DNA of 9,392 nucleotides from Actinomycetes bacterium (GTDB lineage Bacteria > Actinomycetota > Acidimicrobiia > Acidimicrobiales > Palsa-688), in contig JAKAZH010000063.1 of assembly GCA_021815935.1 (NCBI GenBank), positions 1 through 9,392 of the forward strand, in the 5' to 3' direction. Each line of letters opens with the position of its first letter. Position 1 is the stretch's first letter. The translations under genes were made by a program, and so were the position numbers. Under the pieces are notes generated by a model. It made no database searches. It saw only the letters and a list, made by a program, of their open reading frames with translations, and was not told the DNA's origin. Below are positions 1-6,276 of the stretch, in pieces.

Positions 1-294
1 GTCATCGTCCTGGCTGAAGGGCGCCTGGTCAACCTCGGCTGCGCCACCGGACACCCGAGCTTTGTCATGTCGGCGTCGTTCACCAACCAGGTTCTTGCGC
101 AGATCGAGCTCTTCACCAGAACCGATGACTACCCGGTCGGCGTCTATGTGCTGCCACGACGCCTGGACGAGAAGGTGGCGATGCTCCACTTGGAGAAGCT
201 CGGCGTGAAGCTGACGTCCCTATCCGAGGCTCAAGCTTCCTACCTAGGTGTCGAGCTGGCCGGCCCGTTCAAGTCAGACCAGTACCGCTACTGA
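1..294 (+). CDS. ahcY: Adenosylhomocysteinase, C-terminal fragment (5' end outside window)
   Basis: This is the last 97 codons of S-adenosylhomocysteine hydrolase, the cytosolic NAD-dependent enzyme that splits S-adenosylhomocysteine into adenosine and homocysteine in the methyl cycle. The frame is open from base 1 and ends with TGA at 292-294. The visible sequence carries the family signature GHPSFVMS followed by SFTNQ, and ends in KSDQYRY. In this family the C-terminal Lys and Tyr reach into the NAD site of the neighbouring subunit. The stretch between them ([13 protein letters not shown] and the following LEKLGVKLT) also fits. The N-terminal catalytic part and most of the NAD-binding fold lie upstream of the window. 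No frameshift or truncation is seen in the part present. A hairpin follows at once, suggesting that the gene ends its transcription unit. Identification is from recalled family motifs and is very secure. Confidence 0.97.
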   Translation, partial: VIVLAEGRLVNLGCATGHPSFVMSASFTNQVLAQIELFTRTDDYPVGVYVLPRRLDEKVAMLHLEKLGVKLTSLSEAQASYLGVELAGPFKSDQYRY

Positions 295-321
295 GAGCCG
301 CCCTGAAGCCAGGGTTCTCTC
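293..321 (+). terminator. Hairpin after adenosylhomocysteinase, possible terminator
   Basis: GAGAG (293-297) can pair with CTCTC (317-321), and CCCT (301-304) with AGGG (311-314), around the loop GAAGCC. A small internal loop separates the two stems. The structure starts on the stop codon of the upstream gene and is followed by a pyrimidine-rich stretch but no clear U-run, as is common in high-GC actinobacteria. Terminator function is inferred from position and structure. Confidence 0.5.
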
Positions 322-448
322 GGTTCTCTCTTGGGCCACCCGATCCCGGCGTGCCCCGTTCGGGACGGCGAACTAATCTCCACTCAGTGACTTCCGTCCC
401 GCCGCCAAGCTCAGCTCGCCAAGGGTCCCTTCAGGTCGCTTCGGCGAC
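322..448. other. Intergenic region, no gene seen
   Basis: About 127 bases between the hairpin and the small membrane-protein gene. A TAATCT (374-379) fits a loose TANNNT -10 pattern, but I see no convincing -35 partner. No other structure stands out. Confidence 0.5.
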
Positions 449-616
449 GTGACGCTGGTGTATGCGGCAGGAGCCGTGCTTGTGTTGGCGCAGATTGTCG
501 GGATCTACGCCCTCGTGTCGAGGAAGGCGGACCTGGTGTTCTCGGTTCTGGTCACCGGGGCCTTGGTGGTTGCGATAGCCATGGGGGGCTACGGCCTCTA
601 TCACCAGATCCGTTAG
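449..616 (+). CDS. Small two-helix membrane protein, 55 residues, unknown function
   Basis: A short frame opens with GTG at 449 and ends with TAG at 614-616. The predicted product has two strongly hydrophobic segments, about residues 2-23 (TLVYAAGAVLVLAQIVGIYA and on) and 29-50 (LVFSVLVTGALVVAIAMGGY and on). They are joined by a short charged turn, SRKAD, and the protein ends in YHQIR. This helical-hairpin pattern is unlikely by chance and argues for a real inner-membrane protein. The ribosome binding site is weak. The frame is open upstream to a TAA at 374-376, with no other ATG, GTG or TTG that looks better. The minus-strand frame over the same bases gives a polar protein with no recognisable features. 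The gene converges on the crotonase gene, with a hairpin in the gap. I do not recognise a family, and function is unknown. Confidence 0.6.
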   Translation: MTLVYAAGAVLVLAQIVGIYALVSRKADLVFSVLVTGALVVAIAMGGYGLYHQIR

Positions 617-635
617 ACGAGTCGCCTGCTCCACC

Positions 636-658
636 GCGATCGGGCGCTCACCCGTCGC
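636..658. terminator. Shared hairpin between convergent genes, possible bidirectional terminator
   Basis: GCGA (636-639) plus CGGG (641-644) pair with CCCG (651-654) plus TCGC (655-658), leaving one bulged T at 640 and a six-base loop, CGCTCA. The hairpin lies in the 48-base gap between two genes that point at each other, so it could end transcription from both. There is no strong U-run on either side. The role is inferred from structure and position. Confidence 0.5.
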
Positions 659-664
659 CGGCGG

Positions 665-1444
665 TCAGTGGCCAGTGAACAGCGGAGGCCGGCGTTGCAG
701 GCTCGCAGCGGTTCCCTCCGAGAAATCACTGGTCCTTCGTAGCTGGATCTGCTCCGAATCCTCCCGGTCGAGGACAGTTTCGACCCGATCGGCGAGCTCG
801 GAACGCATGGTCCGCCTGATCGACCTGATGGCGAGAGGTGCCGAAGCGGCAATCTCACCTGCGAGAAGGCGCGCAGCGGCGTCCAGGTCAGCCAGCGGGA
901 CCAGACGATCGCAGAGCCCGACGCTTCGAGCCTGCTCGCCATTCAGACGTGACCCGGTGTAGAGCATCTCGAGTGCAGCCTGCTGGCCGACGATCGAGGG
1001 AAGCGACACGCTCAGCCCGAAACCCTGATGGAACCCGAGTCGAGCAAAATTCGCGGAGAATCGAGCTTCGGGGCAAGCGACGCGGAAATCGGCGGAGCAC
1101 GCCAGGCCGAGGCCTCCGCCCACAGCGGCACCTTGTACGGCGGCGACGACAGGGATCTCGCAACGGAAAAGTCGGAGCGCTTCCCGGTAGAGCGCCTCGG
1201 CGCCGTCCTCCGGGAGCGCGTCAGCGTCGCTTTCGCCGTGAAAATCGGCGCCCGCACAGAAGTGCTTGCCCTGCGAGCACAACACGATCGCCCGGCACGT
1301 CCCGGCGGCCAACCGGTCGTAAGTGTCGGCGAGGGATCTGATCAGGGCAGCGTCGAAGAAATTGTTAGGGGGTCGGCAGATCCTCACTTCCGCTACGTGA
1401 TCGTCGCCGAGCGACACCTCGAGATCGTCTTTCACCTGCGTCAT
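665..1444 (-). CDS. Enoyl-CoA hydratase/isomerase (crotonase) family protein without the usual Glu pair
   Basis: A 259-residue crotonase-fold protein, the family's normal length, acting on acyl-CoA thioesters in the cytosol. I place the start at the ATG at 1444-1442 (MTQVKDD) because AAAGG lies six bases upstream; the frame stays open to 1501. The oxyanion-hole motifs are present: HFCAGADF (residues 61-68) and AAVGGGLGLACSADFR (106-121). The C-terminal FSEGTAASLQRR (241-252) matches the family's usual ending. In classical hydratases two Glu residues activate water. Here the first position, GGGCEL in rat enzyme, reads GGGLGL with Gly113, and the second, QPEILLG, reads ANFARLG with Phe133. Acid-base hydration is therefore doubtful, and isomerase, hydrolase, decarboxylase or another crotonase chemistry is possible. 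The substrate cannot be told. The gene is divergent from the Rpf-like gene. Family assignment is secure, reaction is not. Confidence 0.9.
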   Translation of the reverse strand: MTQVKDDLEVSLGDDHVAEVRICRPPNNFFDAALIRSLADTYDRLAAGTCRAIVLCSQGKHFCAGADFHGESDADALPEDGAEALYREALRLFRCEIPVVAAVQGAAVGGGLGLACSADFRVACPEARFSANFARLGFHQGFGLSVSLPSIVGQQAALEMLYTGSRLNGEQARSVGLCDRLVPLADLDAAARLLAGEIAASAPLAIRSIRRTMRSELADRVETVLDREDSEQIQLRRTSDFSEGTAASLQRRPPLFTGH

Positions 1445-1617
1445 CCGCCGCCTTTCTCGACCATCCTCAGCCTGACCCGTCATGTTTAGTCCATAGCGCA
1501 AGTGTGCGGCCTGGCTTTGCGCCTGTCACTGCCGGTACTATCGATGTCATAACACCAAGCTTGTGCACGCTGGTGCGAGCTGTCGCCGCTGCTTTACGCG
1601 CTCGGCGACGTCGCGCG

Positions 1618-2634
1618 ATGAGGACACTTGCCCGCTCAGGCGTGGCACTTGTCATTCTCGGCGCGCCTGTAGTCCTCCTAACCGCTAAGGCGGCCGTGTC
1701 AGGGGCCAGCTCGTCAAGCGGACAGATCGCCGCCCTCACTTCGCAGGTGACAGCAGGCGCAGGGAGGGTGTACGCGGCCACCGTCGCGTTCGAGCAGGAT
1801 ACGACAGCAGCGCAGGTGCTCGCGCAGGAGGTCGCGACCGAAGCATCGGATCTTGCGAGGATATCCGCCGGCGCTAAGGCTGCTCGCGCAGCTCTTCGTA
1901 GCGCGGCGCTTGCCGGCTACGTCGGGGAGTTGGGAGCTTTGCCGGTATCGAATTCGTCAGGTGCCCTGGGCGCGACCCTGCGCAACACCTACCTGAGCCT
2001 CGTCGCCGGCAACGTAACCCAGGCGCTACAGAACTTCACGATCATGGAGTCACAGGTTTCCGCTGCCCAGAGGGTACTCGGGCACGACCTCGCGGCGGCG
2101 AACGCTGCGGTTGGCGCAGCGCGAGCAGCGAAGGCCGCTGCGGTCGCCCAAGCCTCGCAGGTCGACGTTCAGCTCGCTGCGCTCCGCCAGGACCTGGCTG
2201 CGAGCGCCGCTCAATCCGCGGCCCAGCAAGCGGGCACGGCGGGTCCGTACGCCACACAGGGACTTCCCCTAGGCAACGGTCTCGAAAGGGTCGTGGCCCC
2301 GGTGGTCTCCTTCGGCGTGCAAACCGCTACGTCCGCCGCGCCGAGCACAGGATCGGCCATCGCGCCACCGTCGAGCGGCTCGTCCTCGCCGAGCGCCGGA
2401 GGGATCTGGGCGGAGCTTCGAAACTGCGAGTCTGGAGGGAACTACGGCGCCGATACCGGCAACGGCTTCTACGGCGCCTACCAGTTCACGCAGCAGACCT
2501 GGAGTGACCTCGGGTTCCCCGGACGCCCCGACCTTGCGCCCCCGTCAACGCAGGACGCCGCCGCACAGAAGCTCGAGGCAGCGGCGGGGTGGGGCCAGTG
2601 GCCGGCTTGCTCGGCCGCTTTGGGACTGCACTGA
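1618..2634 (+). CDS. Secreted Rpf-like (resuscitation-promoting factor) cell-wall hydrolase with long Ala-rich helical region
   Basis: The 338-residue product starts with a short basic stretch and a hydrophobic segment (about residues 7-22), then an Ala/Ser-rich region resembling a signal-peptide cleavage site near residue 30. A long Ala/Gln-rich region (about 30-215) looks helical, probably coiled-coil. A Ser/Pro/Gly linker follows, then a C-terminal transglycosylase-like Rpf domain (about 261-338). That domain contains WAELRNCESGGNYG, then TGNGFYGAYQFTQQTW, and ends GWGQWPACSAALGLH. Glu271 in the CESGGNY motif is the expected catalytic acid, and Cys270 and Cys331 probably form the family disulphide. 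Rpf proteins cleave peptidoglycan outside the cell and stimulate dormant or dividing cells. The start is uncertain: the frame stays open to a GTG at 1504, with another GTG at 1573, and none has a good ribosome site. I chose the ATG that gives a conventional signal peptide. Confidence 0.88.
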   Translation: MRTLARSGVALVILGAPVVLLTAKAAVSGASSSSGQIAALTSQVTAGAGRVYAATVAFEQDTTAAQVLAQEVATEASDLARISAGAKAARAALRSAALAGYVGELGALPVSNSSGALGATLRNTYLSLVAGNVTQALQNFTIMESQVSAAQRVLGHDLAAANAAVGAARAAKAAAVAQASQVDVQLAALRQDLAASAAQSAAQQAGTAGPYATQGLPLGNGLERVVAPVVSFGVQTATSAAPSTGSAIAPPSSGSSSPSAGGIWAELRNCESGGNYGADTGNGFYGAYQFTQQTWSDLGFPGRPDLAPPSTQDAAAQKLEAAAGWGQWPACSAALGLH

Positions 2635-2662
2635 GCCCTAGGCACACTATTGTGCGCCGGGT

Positions 2663-2875
2663 ATGACACGCCGCGATCCAGACGAGATCGGCTCGAGCTC
2701 GGTCTTCGCGTGCCCGAGATGCGAGGCGGAGGTGACCGAACGTTTCTTCGGTCCATGCGAAGCATGTCGGCGACAGCTCACCGCCGCTTTCACAAGAGCA
2801 GCAGTCGACGTGGAAGTGCCGAGGTTCGAGCCGGTGATGCACGTCACGCCCAACCAGGTCGCAACGAAGGACTGA
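2663..2875 (+). CDS. Small zinc-ribbon protein, 70 residues, unknown function
   Basis: The frame runs from ATG at 2663 to TGA at 2873-2875. Four cysteines form two knuckles, CPRC (residues 17-20) and CEAC (residues 32-35), with 11 residues between them. This is the layout of a zinc-ribbon. The N-terminus is short and polar (MTRRDPDEIGSSS). The C-terminal half has no motif I recognise. The gene lies 28 bases after the Rpf-like gene and 30 bases before the thioesterase gene, all on the same strand. No clear Shine-Dalgarno sequence precedes the ATG. A TATTGT at 2648-2653 ten bases upstream could be a -10 element giving a near-leaderless transcript, but its -35 is not convincing. Zinc binding is inferred from the Cys pattern; any role, such as nucleic-acid or protein binding, is unknown. 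Confidence 0.75.
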   Translation: MTRRDPDEIGSSSVFACPRCEAEVTERFFGPCEACRRQLTAAFTRAAVDVEVPRFEPVMHVTPNQVATKD

Positions 2876-2905
2876 CGCAGTGCACGGGATCGAGCCGCAC
2901 GCGAC

Positions 2906-3688
2906 GTGAAATTTTCGGAGATGATGCAGCTGGACCGCCGAGGTCCCGACTCCTACGTCGGTGGGGGCCCGCGCTACCCCTGGGGCGGTCTTTTCGGCGG
3001 CCAGATAGTCGCCCAATCTCTCGTCGCTGCAGCAGCGACGGTCGACGAAGAGTACGTCATCCACTCGCTTCACGCGTATTTCATCCGGCGCGGCGACGCC
3101 AGCCAGCCGATCCGCTTCGACGTGGACCGGCTTCGCAACGGGCGTAGTTTCGTCACAAGAGCGGTCGTAGCGTCGCAGTCGAGCGGGGCGATCCTGCATA
3201 TGTCCGCGTCGTTCCAGGTAGGCCAGGCCGAGCGTTACCTGCAGACACACCCGATGCCCGACACCGTCGGACCTGAAGGCCTGGACGAGTCTGGATGGGG
3301 TTACATGATGGAACGGCGCATGATCCACGACGAGGGCGGGCGCGCCACGGCATGGCTGAAAGTTCGTGACTCCGCCGGCCAGGGCTGGGTTCACGCCGCT
3401 GCCGCACTCGCCTACCTGTCCGACGACCTTGCCACCGACTGCGTCCGCTCCGCCCAGCAAGCCGGAGACGGGCTCGAAGGTCGGCATTGGAACGGGACGA
3501 GCCTCGACCACGCGATCTGGTTCCACCAGCGGATACCCGAGACGGGCTGGCAACTCCACGACTTTCGCTGTGAGGGTGTCGGGGTGCCGAGAGGGCTCGC
3601 GGCAGGTCACGTGTTCGACCGCCATGGGGTCCATCTCGCCACGGTCAGCCAGGAGGTTCTCCTGCGGCCGCTTCGCCCGCAAGGATAG
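2906..3688 (+). CDS. Acyl-CoA thioesterase, TesB/ACOT8 type (double hotdog)
   Basis: A 260-residue protein, slightly shorter than E. coli TesB, that should hydrolyse acyl-CoA to free fatty acid and CoA in the cytosol. The first hotdog repeat contains the hallmark GGLFGGQIVAQSL (residues 27-39) and IHSLHAYFIRRGD (52-64). The second contains TSLDHAIWFHQ (about 198-208) and ends with ATVSQEVLLRPL. Of the E. coli catalytic triad, Asp (Asp201 here, in SLDHA) and Gln (Gln249, in SQEVLLR) are present. The segment aligned with the catalytic Thr reads CEGVGVPRG and has no Ser or Thr. Start is GTG at 2906, the only start codon between the upstream in-frame stop (2873) and ATG codons at 2921 and 2924; choosing an ATG would remove only five or six residues. 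The 3' end overlaps the opposing Nudix gene by 44 bases. Family is secure; chain-length preference is unknown. Confidence 0.92.
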   Translation: MKFSEMMQLDRRGPDSYVGGGPRYPWGGLFGGQIVAQSLVAAAATVDEEYVIHSLHAYFIRRGDASQPIRFDVDRLRNGRSFVTRAVVASQSSGAILHMSASFQVGQAERYLQTHPMPDTVGPEGLDESGWGYMMERRMIHDEGGRATAWLKVRDSAGQGWVHAAAALAYLSDDLATDCVRSAQQAGDGLEGRHWNGTSLDHAIWFHQRIPETGWQLHDFRCEGVGVPRGLAAGHVFDRHGVHLATVSQEVLLRPLRPQG

Positions 3689-4247
3689 ACCTGCCCGGCT
3701 CCCCGGACGCCGCTTCGCCTTCCCACGGACGCGTGGCGTGGATCAGCGCTTTGAGGCCGGGGTCAGCGACGAGCATGGCGTCGTCCCAGGAGAACCAACG
3801 CACTTCGGGGCTTTCACCGGGCCCGGGTGACGGTTCGTCGTCGCCGAGGGCCGCAAGCAGGTAACGCAGGTCCAGGTGGATGTGGCCTCCCCCGCCGGAG
3901 TGGACGTCCATGTGGATCAGCCGAGGAACGTCCTGCCAAGGAGCGAAGGCGAGACCGGTCTCCTCGCCCGCCTCCCTTCGCGCTGCCTCCCACGGCGACT
4001 CCCCGATGTCCACGTGACCGCCAGGCTGCAACCAGATGCCGAGCTTCTTGTGGCGGTGAAGGAGCACCCCCCGGGGTCCGATGACCAACGCAGAGCCGGT
4101 CACGTGCGTCGGGTCGGCATAGCGGTCGTATGGCCGCTCCAGGCGCCGGAGCGCTTGCAGGGTGAAGTCTCGGCTTGAAGACTCGCGGTCGTCGAGCGGA
4201 CGGCGCTCGACGACGCTCGCCAAGACCGCTTCGGTGACGGACATCAC
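3645..4247 (-). CDS. Nudix hydrolase
   Basis: A 200-residue member of the Nudix superfamily, which hydrolyses nucleoside diphosphates linked to another group. A complete Nudix box spans residues 77-99: Gly77, Glu83, then R91-E92, E95-E96, Gly98 and Leu99, matching the GX5EX7REUXEEXGU pattern that binds the metal. It is preceded by HKKLGIWLQPGGHVD, a common lead-in. The start is GTG at 4247-4245 (or ATG at 4244) because GGGAGG lies at an ideal distance upstream. The 14-residue C-terminal end (about 187-200) is Gly/Ala/Glu/Pro-rich and is encoded inside the overlap with the thioesterase gene on the other strand, so it may be a late extension rather than part of the fold. The substrate cannot be predicted; options include oxidised nucleotides, NDP-sugars or CoA. 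The start region is divergent from the acyl-CoA dehydrogenase gene, 65 bases apart. Confidence 0.93.
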   Translation of the reverse strand: MMSVTEAVLASVVERRPLDDRESSSRDFTLQALRRLERPYDRYADPTHVTGSALVIGPRGVLLHRHKKLGIWLQPGGHVDIGESPWEAARREAGEETGLAFAPWQDVPRLIHMDVHSGGGGHIHLDLRYLLAALGDDEPSPGPGESPEVRWFSWDDAMLVADPGLKALIHATRPWEGEAASGEPGRSILAGEAAAGEPPG

Positions 4248-4312
4248 TAATCGACCTCCCTACATCTAGTATCGGATCACGGTTTACCCGCCGAAGACAC
4301 AAGGAGTCCCGC
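4248..4312. promoter_or_regulatory. Divergent intergenic region with candidate promoters for Nudix and dehydrogenase genes
   Basis: These 65 bases separate two gene starts facing away from each other and must hold signals for both. AAGGAG at 4301-4306 is the ribosome site of the dehydrogenase gene, and GGGAGG on the minus strand (about 4254-4259) serves the Nudix gene. A TAGTAT at 4267-4272 could be a plus-strand -10, and GATACT on the minus strand overlapping it could serve the other direction. No strong -35 matches are seen, so promoter positions are tentative. Confidence 0.4.
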
Positions 4313-5611
4313 ATGCCCGCGTTGAGCGATACCGGAACCGTAACTGAACTCGACGAGTGGCTGGAGCTCAACTGGGATCCCGACTTGACCGTCGGCGAGT
4401 GGTGGGGGCGCCTCGGCCTCTCCGGGTGGGCTGCACCCACGCTGCCCAAGGACCGCTACGGGCTCGGCCTCTCCCGGGCGGAGGCGGTCGCGGCGCAGAA
4501 GACCATCGCAGACTTCGGTGCGCTGCCGGCTCCCGGCGGGCTCGGCCTTCTGCTCGCGGCGCCGACCATTGCGACGCATGGCACAGAGGAGCAGGCATGC
4601 CGCTACATCAGCGCGATCGTCGTCGGCCAGGAGTCGTGGTGCCAGCTCTTCAGTGAACCGGCGGCCGGATCCGACCTTGCCGGCTTGCAATGTCGAGCGG
4701 AGCGTGACGGCGACGAGTGGGTCGTGACCGGCCAGAAAGTGTGGACGTCCGGAGGCCAGGTCGCAGACATGGGGATGCTGCTCGCCCGGACCAACCCCGA
4801 CGTGCCCAAGCACCAGGGGATCACCTACTTCGCGTTCGACATGAAGCAGCCCGGCGTCGAGGTGCGCCCGCTGCGCGAGATGACCGGAAGGGCCCTTTTC
4901 AACGAGGTCTTCCTAACCGAGGCGAGGGTTCCGGACTCGGCGGTAATCGGCGGGGCGGGCAACGGTTGGGCGGTGGCGAACACGACCCTCGCCTTCGAGC
5001 GTGCCGGCCTCGGGGCCGGCGGCGGGTCCGGCGGCGCCAGCACGGCCGTCGCCGGTTCTATTGCCGGCGACCTGACCAAACGCGTGGGCGACCTCGTCGC
5101 GTCGCGTACGCGGGGTGGTTCCGGGGGCCCCGGCGGGGTCGGCGGCGCCGCAGCGCTTGTCCGGGCTCTGGCGTCTGAGTTCGGGGTGACCGCGGACCCG
5201 ACGGTACGTCAGGGTCTCGCCCAGCTGCACACGCTCACCGAGATAGGACGTTACATGACGCTTCGCCAGAAGGCGCTGCGCGCCAGCGGATCCGACCTGG
5301 CCGGGGTCGGGAACATGGCAAAGCTGTCGATGAGCATCATCCTCAGGCTGTCGCGTGACCTCGGACTGAGCATCGCCGGGCCGCGAGGCATGCTCCACGC
5401 CTACAACTCTGCCGGCGCAGCTTCCTTGCAGGGCCTTCCAGGGGGGAGTCTCGCCTCGCCGCTTACGGAGATGGCGCTGTTTGCGCAGGGCCCGCAGATC
5501 TACGGCGGAACCGACGAGATCCAGCACAATATCCTCGCCGAACGTGTGCTCGGACTTCCGAAGGAGCCGAGCGACGACAAGACCCGGCCGTTTCGAGAAC
5601 TTCGAAGCTGA
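4313..5611 (+). CDS. Acyl-CoA dehydrogenase family protein with glycine-rich insert
   Basis: A 432-residue FAD-dependent acyl-CoA dehydrogenase, which oxidises an acyl-CoA to the 2-enoyl-CoA. Start is ATG 4313, with AAGGAG seven bases upstream. In order: an N-terminal helical part; the FAD/substrate motif WCQLFSEPAAGSDL (109-122) and VVTGQKVWTSGG (137-148) in the middle beta domain; a C-terminal helical domain ending QIYGGTDEIQHNILAERVLG (395-414). In medium-chain enzymes the catalytic Glu sits in YEGT; here that position is Gly398 (YGGT), so the base must come from elsewhere, as in the long-chain/isovaleryl type, or from a partner subunit. An unusual Gly/Ala/Ser-rich stretch (about 232-281) interrupts the start of the C-terminal domain. 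No electron-transfer flavoprotein or second dehydrogenase gene is in the window. Substrate is unknown. Confidence 0.93.
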   Translation: MPALSDTGTVTELDEWLELNWDPDLTVGEWWGRLGLSGWAAPTLPKDRYGLGLSRAEAVAAQKTIADFGALPAPGGLGLLLAAPTIATHGTEEQACRYISAIVVGQESWCQLFSEPAAGSDLAGLQCRAERDGDEWVVTGQKVWTSGGQVADMGMLLARTNPDVPKHQGITYFAFDMKQPGVEVRPLREMTGRALFNEVFLTEARVPDSAVIGGAGNGWAVANTTLAFERAGLGAGGGSGGASTAVAGSIAGDLTKRVGDLVASRTRGGSGGPGGVGGAAALVRALASEFGVTADPTVRQGLAQLHTLTEIGRYMTLRQKALRASGSDLAGVGNMAKLSMSIILRLSRDLGLSIAGPRGMLHAYNSAGAASLQGLPGGSLASPLTEMALFAQGPQIYGGTDEIQHNILAERVLGLPKEPSDDKTRPFRELRS

Positions 5612-5620
5612 CCGCTCCGC

Positions 5621-6025
5621 CTATCGAAGAAGCCGGCTACGAACGCCCACAACGTCGTATGTCATCTTCGCTCGACGATCAGCGCTTAGAAGCTCGGCGC
5701 CGTATTCACGGGCAGTCAAAGCGATGAGGGCGTCGTAGGAAGCGCCGCCCTTAACCCCGGCATCGACTAAGTCTAGGAGGAGGTCATGCAGCCGCTCGCC
5801 GGACAGCACCAAGTAGGGGTTTGGAAATCGCTCGGAGAGGAACTCGCGCACAAGGCCCGGCGCAGCGCGGTGCGGTGGCGGCAGCCTGGTGAGCACCGAA
5901 TAAGACTCGACGATCGCGTGACCGATCGCCTGAGGGTGACCGTCAAGGACTACCCGGGCGGCTTCGTGAAGCTCGTGCCATGAGGCGAAGCCGGCAACGA
6001 CAACACTTGAATCAACGGCGATCAA
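5621..6025 (-). CDS. vapC: VapC-type toxin, PIN-domain ribonuclease
   Basis: A 134-residue PIN-domain protein, the normal length for VapC toxins, which cut tRNA or rRNA and stop growth when released from their antitoxin. The acidic metal-binding residues fit the family: Asp5 (MIAVDSSVVV), Glu40 (HAIVESYSVL), Asp98 (GGASYDALIA) and Asp116 (ELLSADRRA). It begins with TTG at 6025-6023, which overlaps the antitoxin stop codon by four bases (TTGA). The pair is therefore probably translated in a coupled way, with the weak start keeping toxin output low. It ends nine bases from the stop of the convergent dehydrogenase gene. All key residues are present and no frameshift is seen, so the toxin looks intact. 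The RNA target cannot be deduced. Confidence 0.92.
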   Translation of the reverse strand: MIAVDSSVVVAGFASWHELHEAARVVLDGHPQAIGHAIVESYSVLTRLPPPHRAAPGLVREFLSERFPNPYLVLSGERLHDLLLDLVDAGVKGGASYDALIALTAREYGAELLSADRRAKMTYDVVGVRSRLLR

Positions 6026-6267
6026 ACTCGGGTCTGCTCAAGTGCCTCGCGCACGAGATCCGATGTCAGAGTCGGTAATTCGATGTCGGGAACGGCGACG
6101 ATCCCACCGTCACGTCGCTCGAGATGCATCGGGCTTAGGACGGGCTCCACTTCTAGATGGCCGTCGCAGGTACGGATTTCGACGTCCTCGCCACCACGCA
6201 ATCCAAGGGCGTCTCGGAGCACTTTGGGTACCACTAGGCGACCTGAGGAGTCGATGGTAGTGCGCAC
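6022..6267 (-). CDS. vapB: VapB-type antitoxin, AbrB/SpoVT DNA-binding fold
   Basis: An 81-residue antitoxin. Residues 1-47 form a swapped-hairpin AbrB/MazE domain: TTIDSSGRLVVPKVLRDALG is the classic opening, followed by GEDVEIRTCDGHLEVEP. The C-terminal 30 residues (about 50-81) would wrap around the toxin's active site. The start is GTG at 6267-6265; no alternative in-frame start keeps the conserved N-terminus. It sits directly upstream of the VapC gene with a four-base overlap, the standard antitoxin-first order. A perfect inverted repeat lies 10-28 bases upstream of the start, suggesting self-repression by the antitoxin or the complex. There is little space for a ribosome site, so a leaderless or nearly leaderless transcript is possible. 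Confidence 0.92.
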   Translation of the reverse strand: MRTTIDSSGRLVVPKVLRDALGLRGGEDVEIRTCDGHLEVEPVLSPMHLERRDGGIVAVPDIELPTLTSDLVREALEQTRV

Positions 6268-6276
6268 GGCAATACT

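Noticed and set aside
431..634. Minus-strand 67-codon frame over the small membrane protein
   Set aside because: It gives a polar, His/Arg-rich protein with no motif, while the plus-strand frame gives two clean hydrophobic helices.
838..1489. Plus-strand frames inside the crotonase gene
   Set aside because: Arg/Pro-rich products with no motifs; typical shadows of a high-GC gene on the other strand.
2486..3682. 398-codon minus-strand frame across the Rpf-like end, zinc-ribbon and thioesterase genes
   Set aside because: Long only because high GC removes stops. It has no recognisable domain, and covers three genes with clear motifs on the plus strand.
5596..5640. Hairpin-like CTTCGAAG and AGCCGGCT palindromes between the dehydrogenase and VapC stops
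   Set aside because: Short palindromes without a usable loop; no clear terminator.
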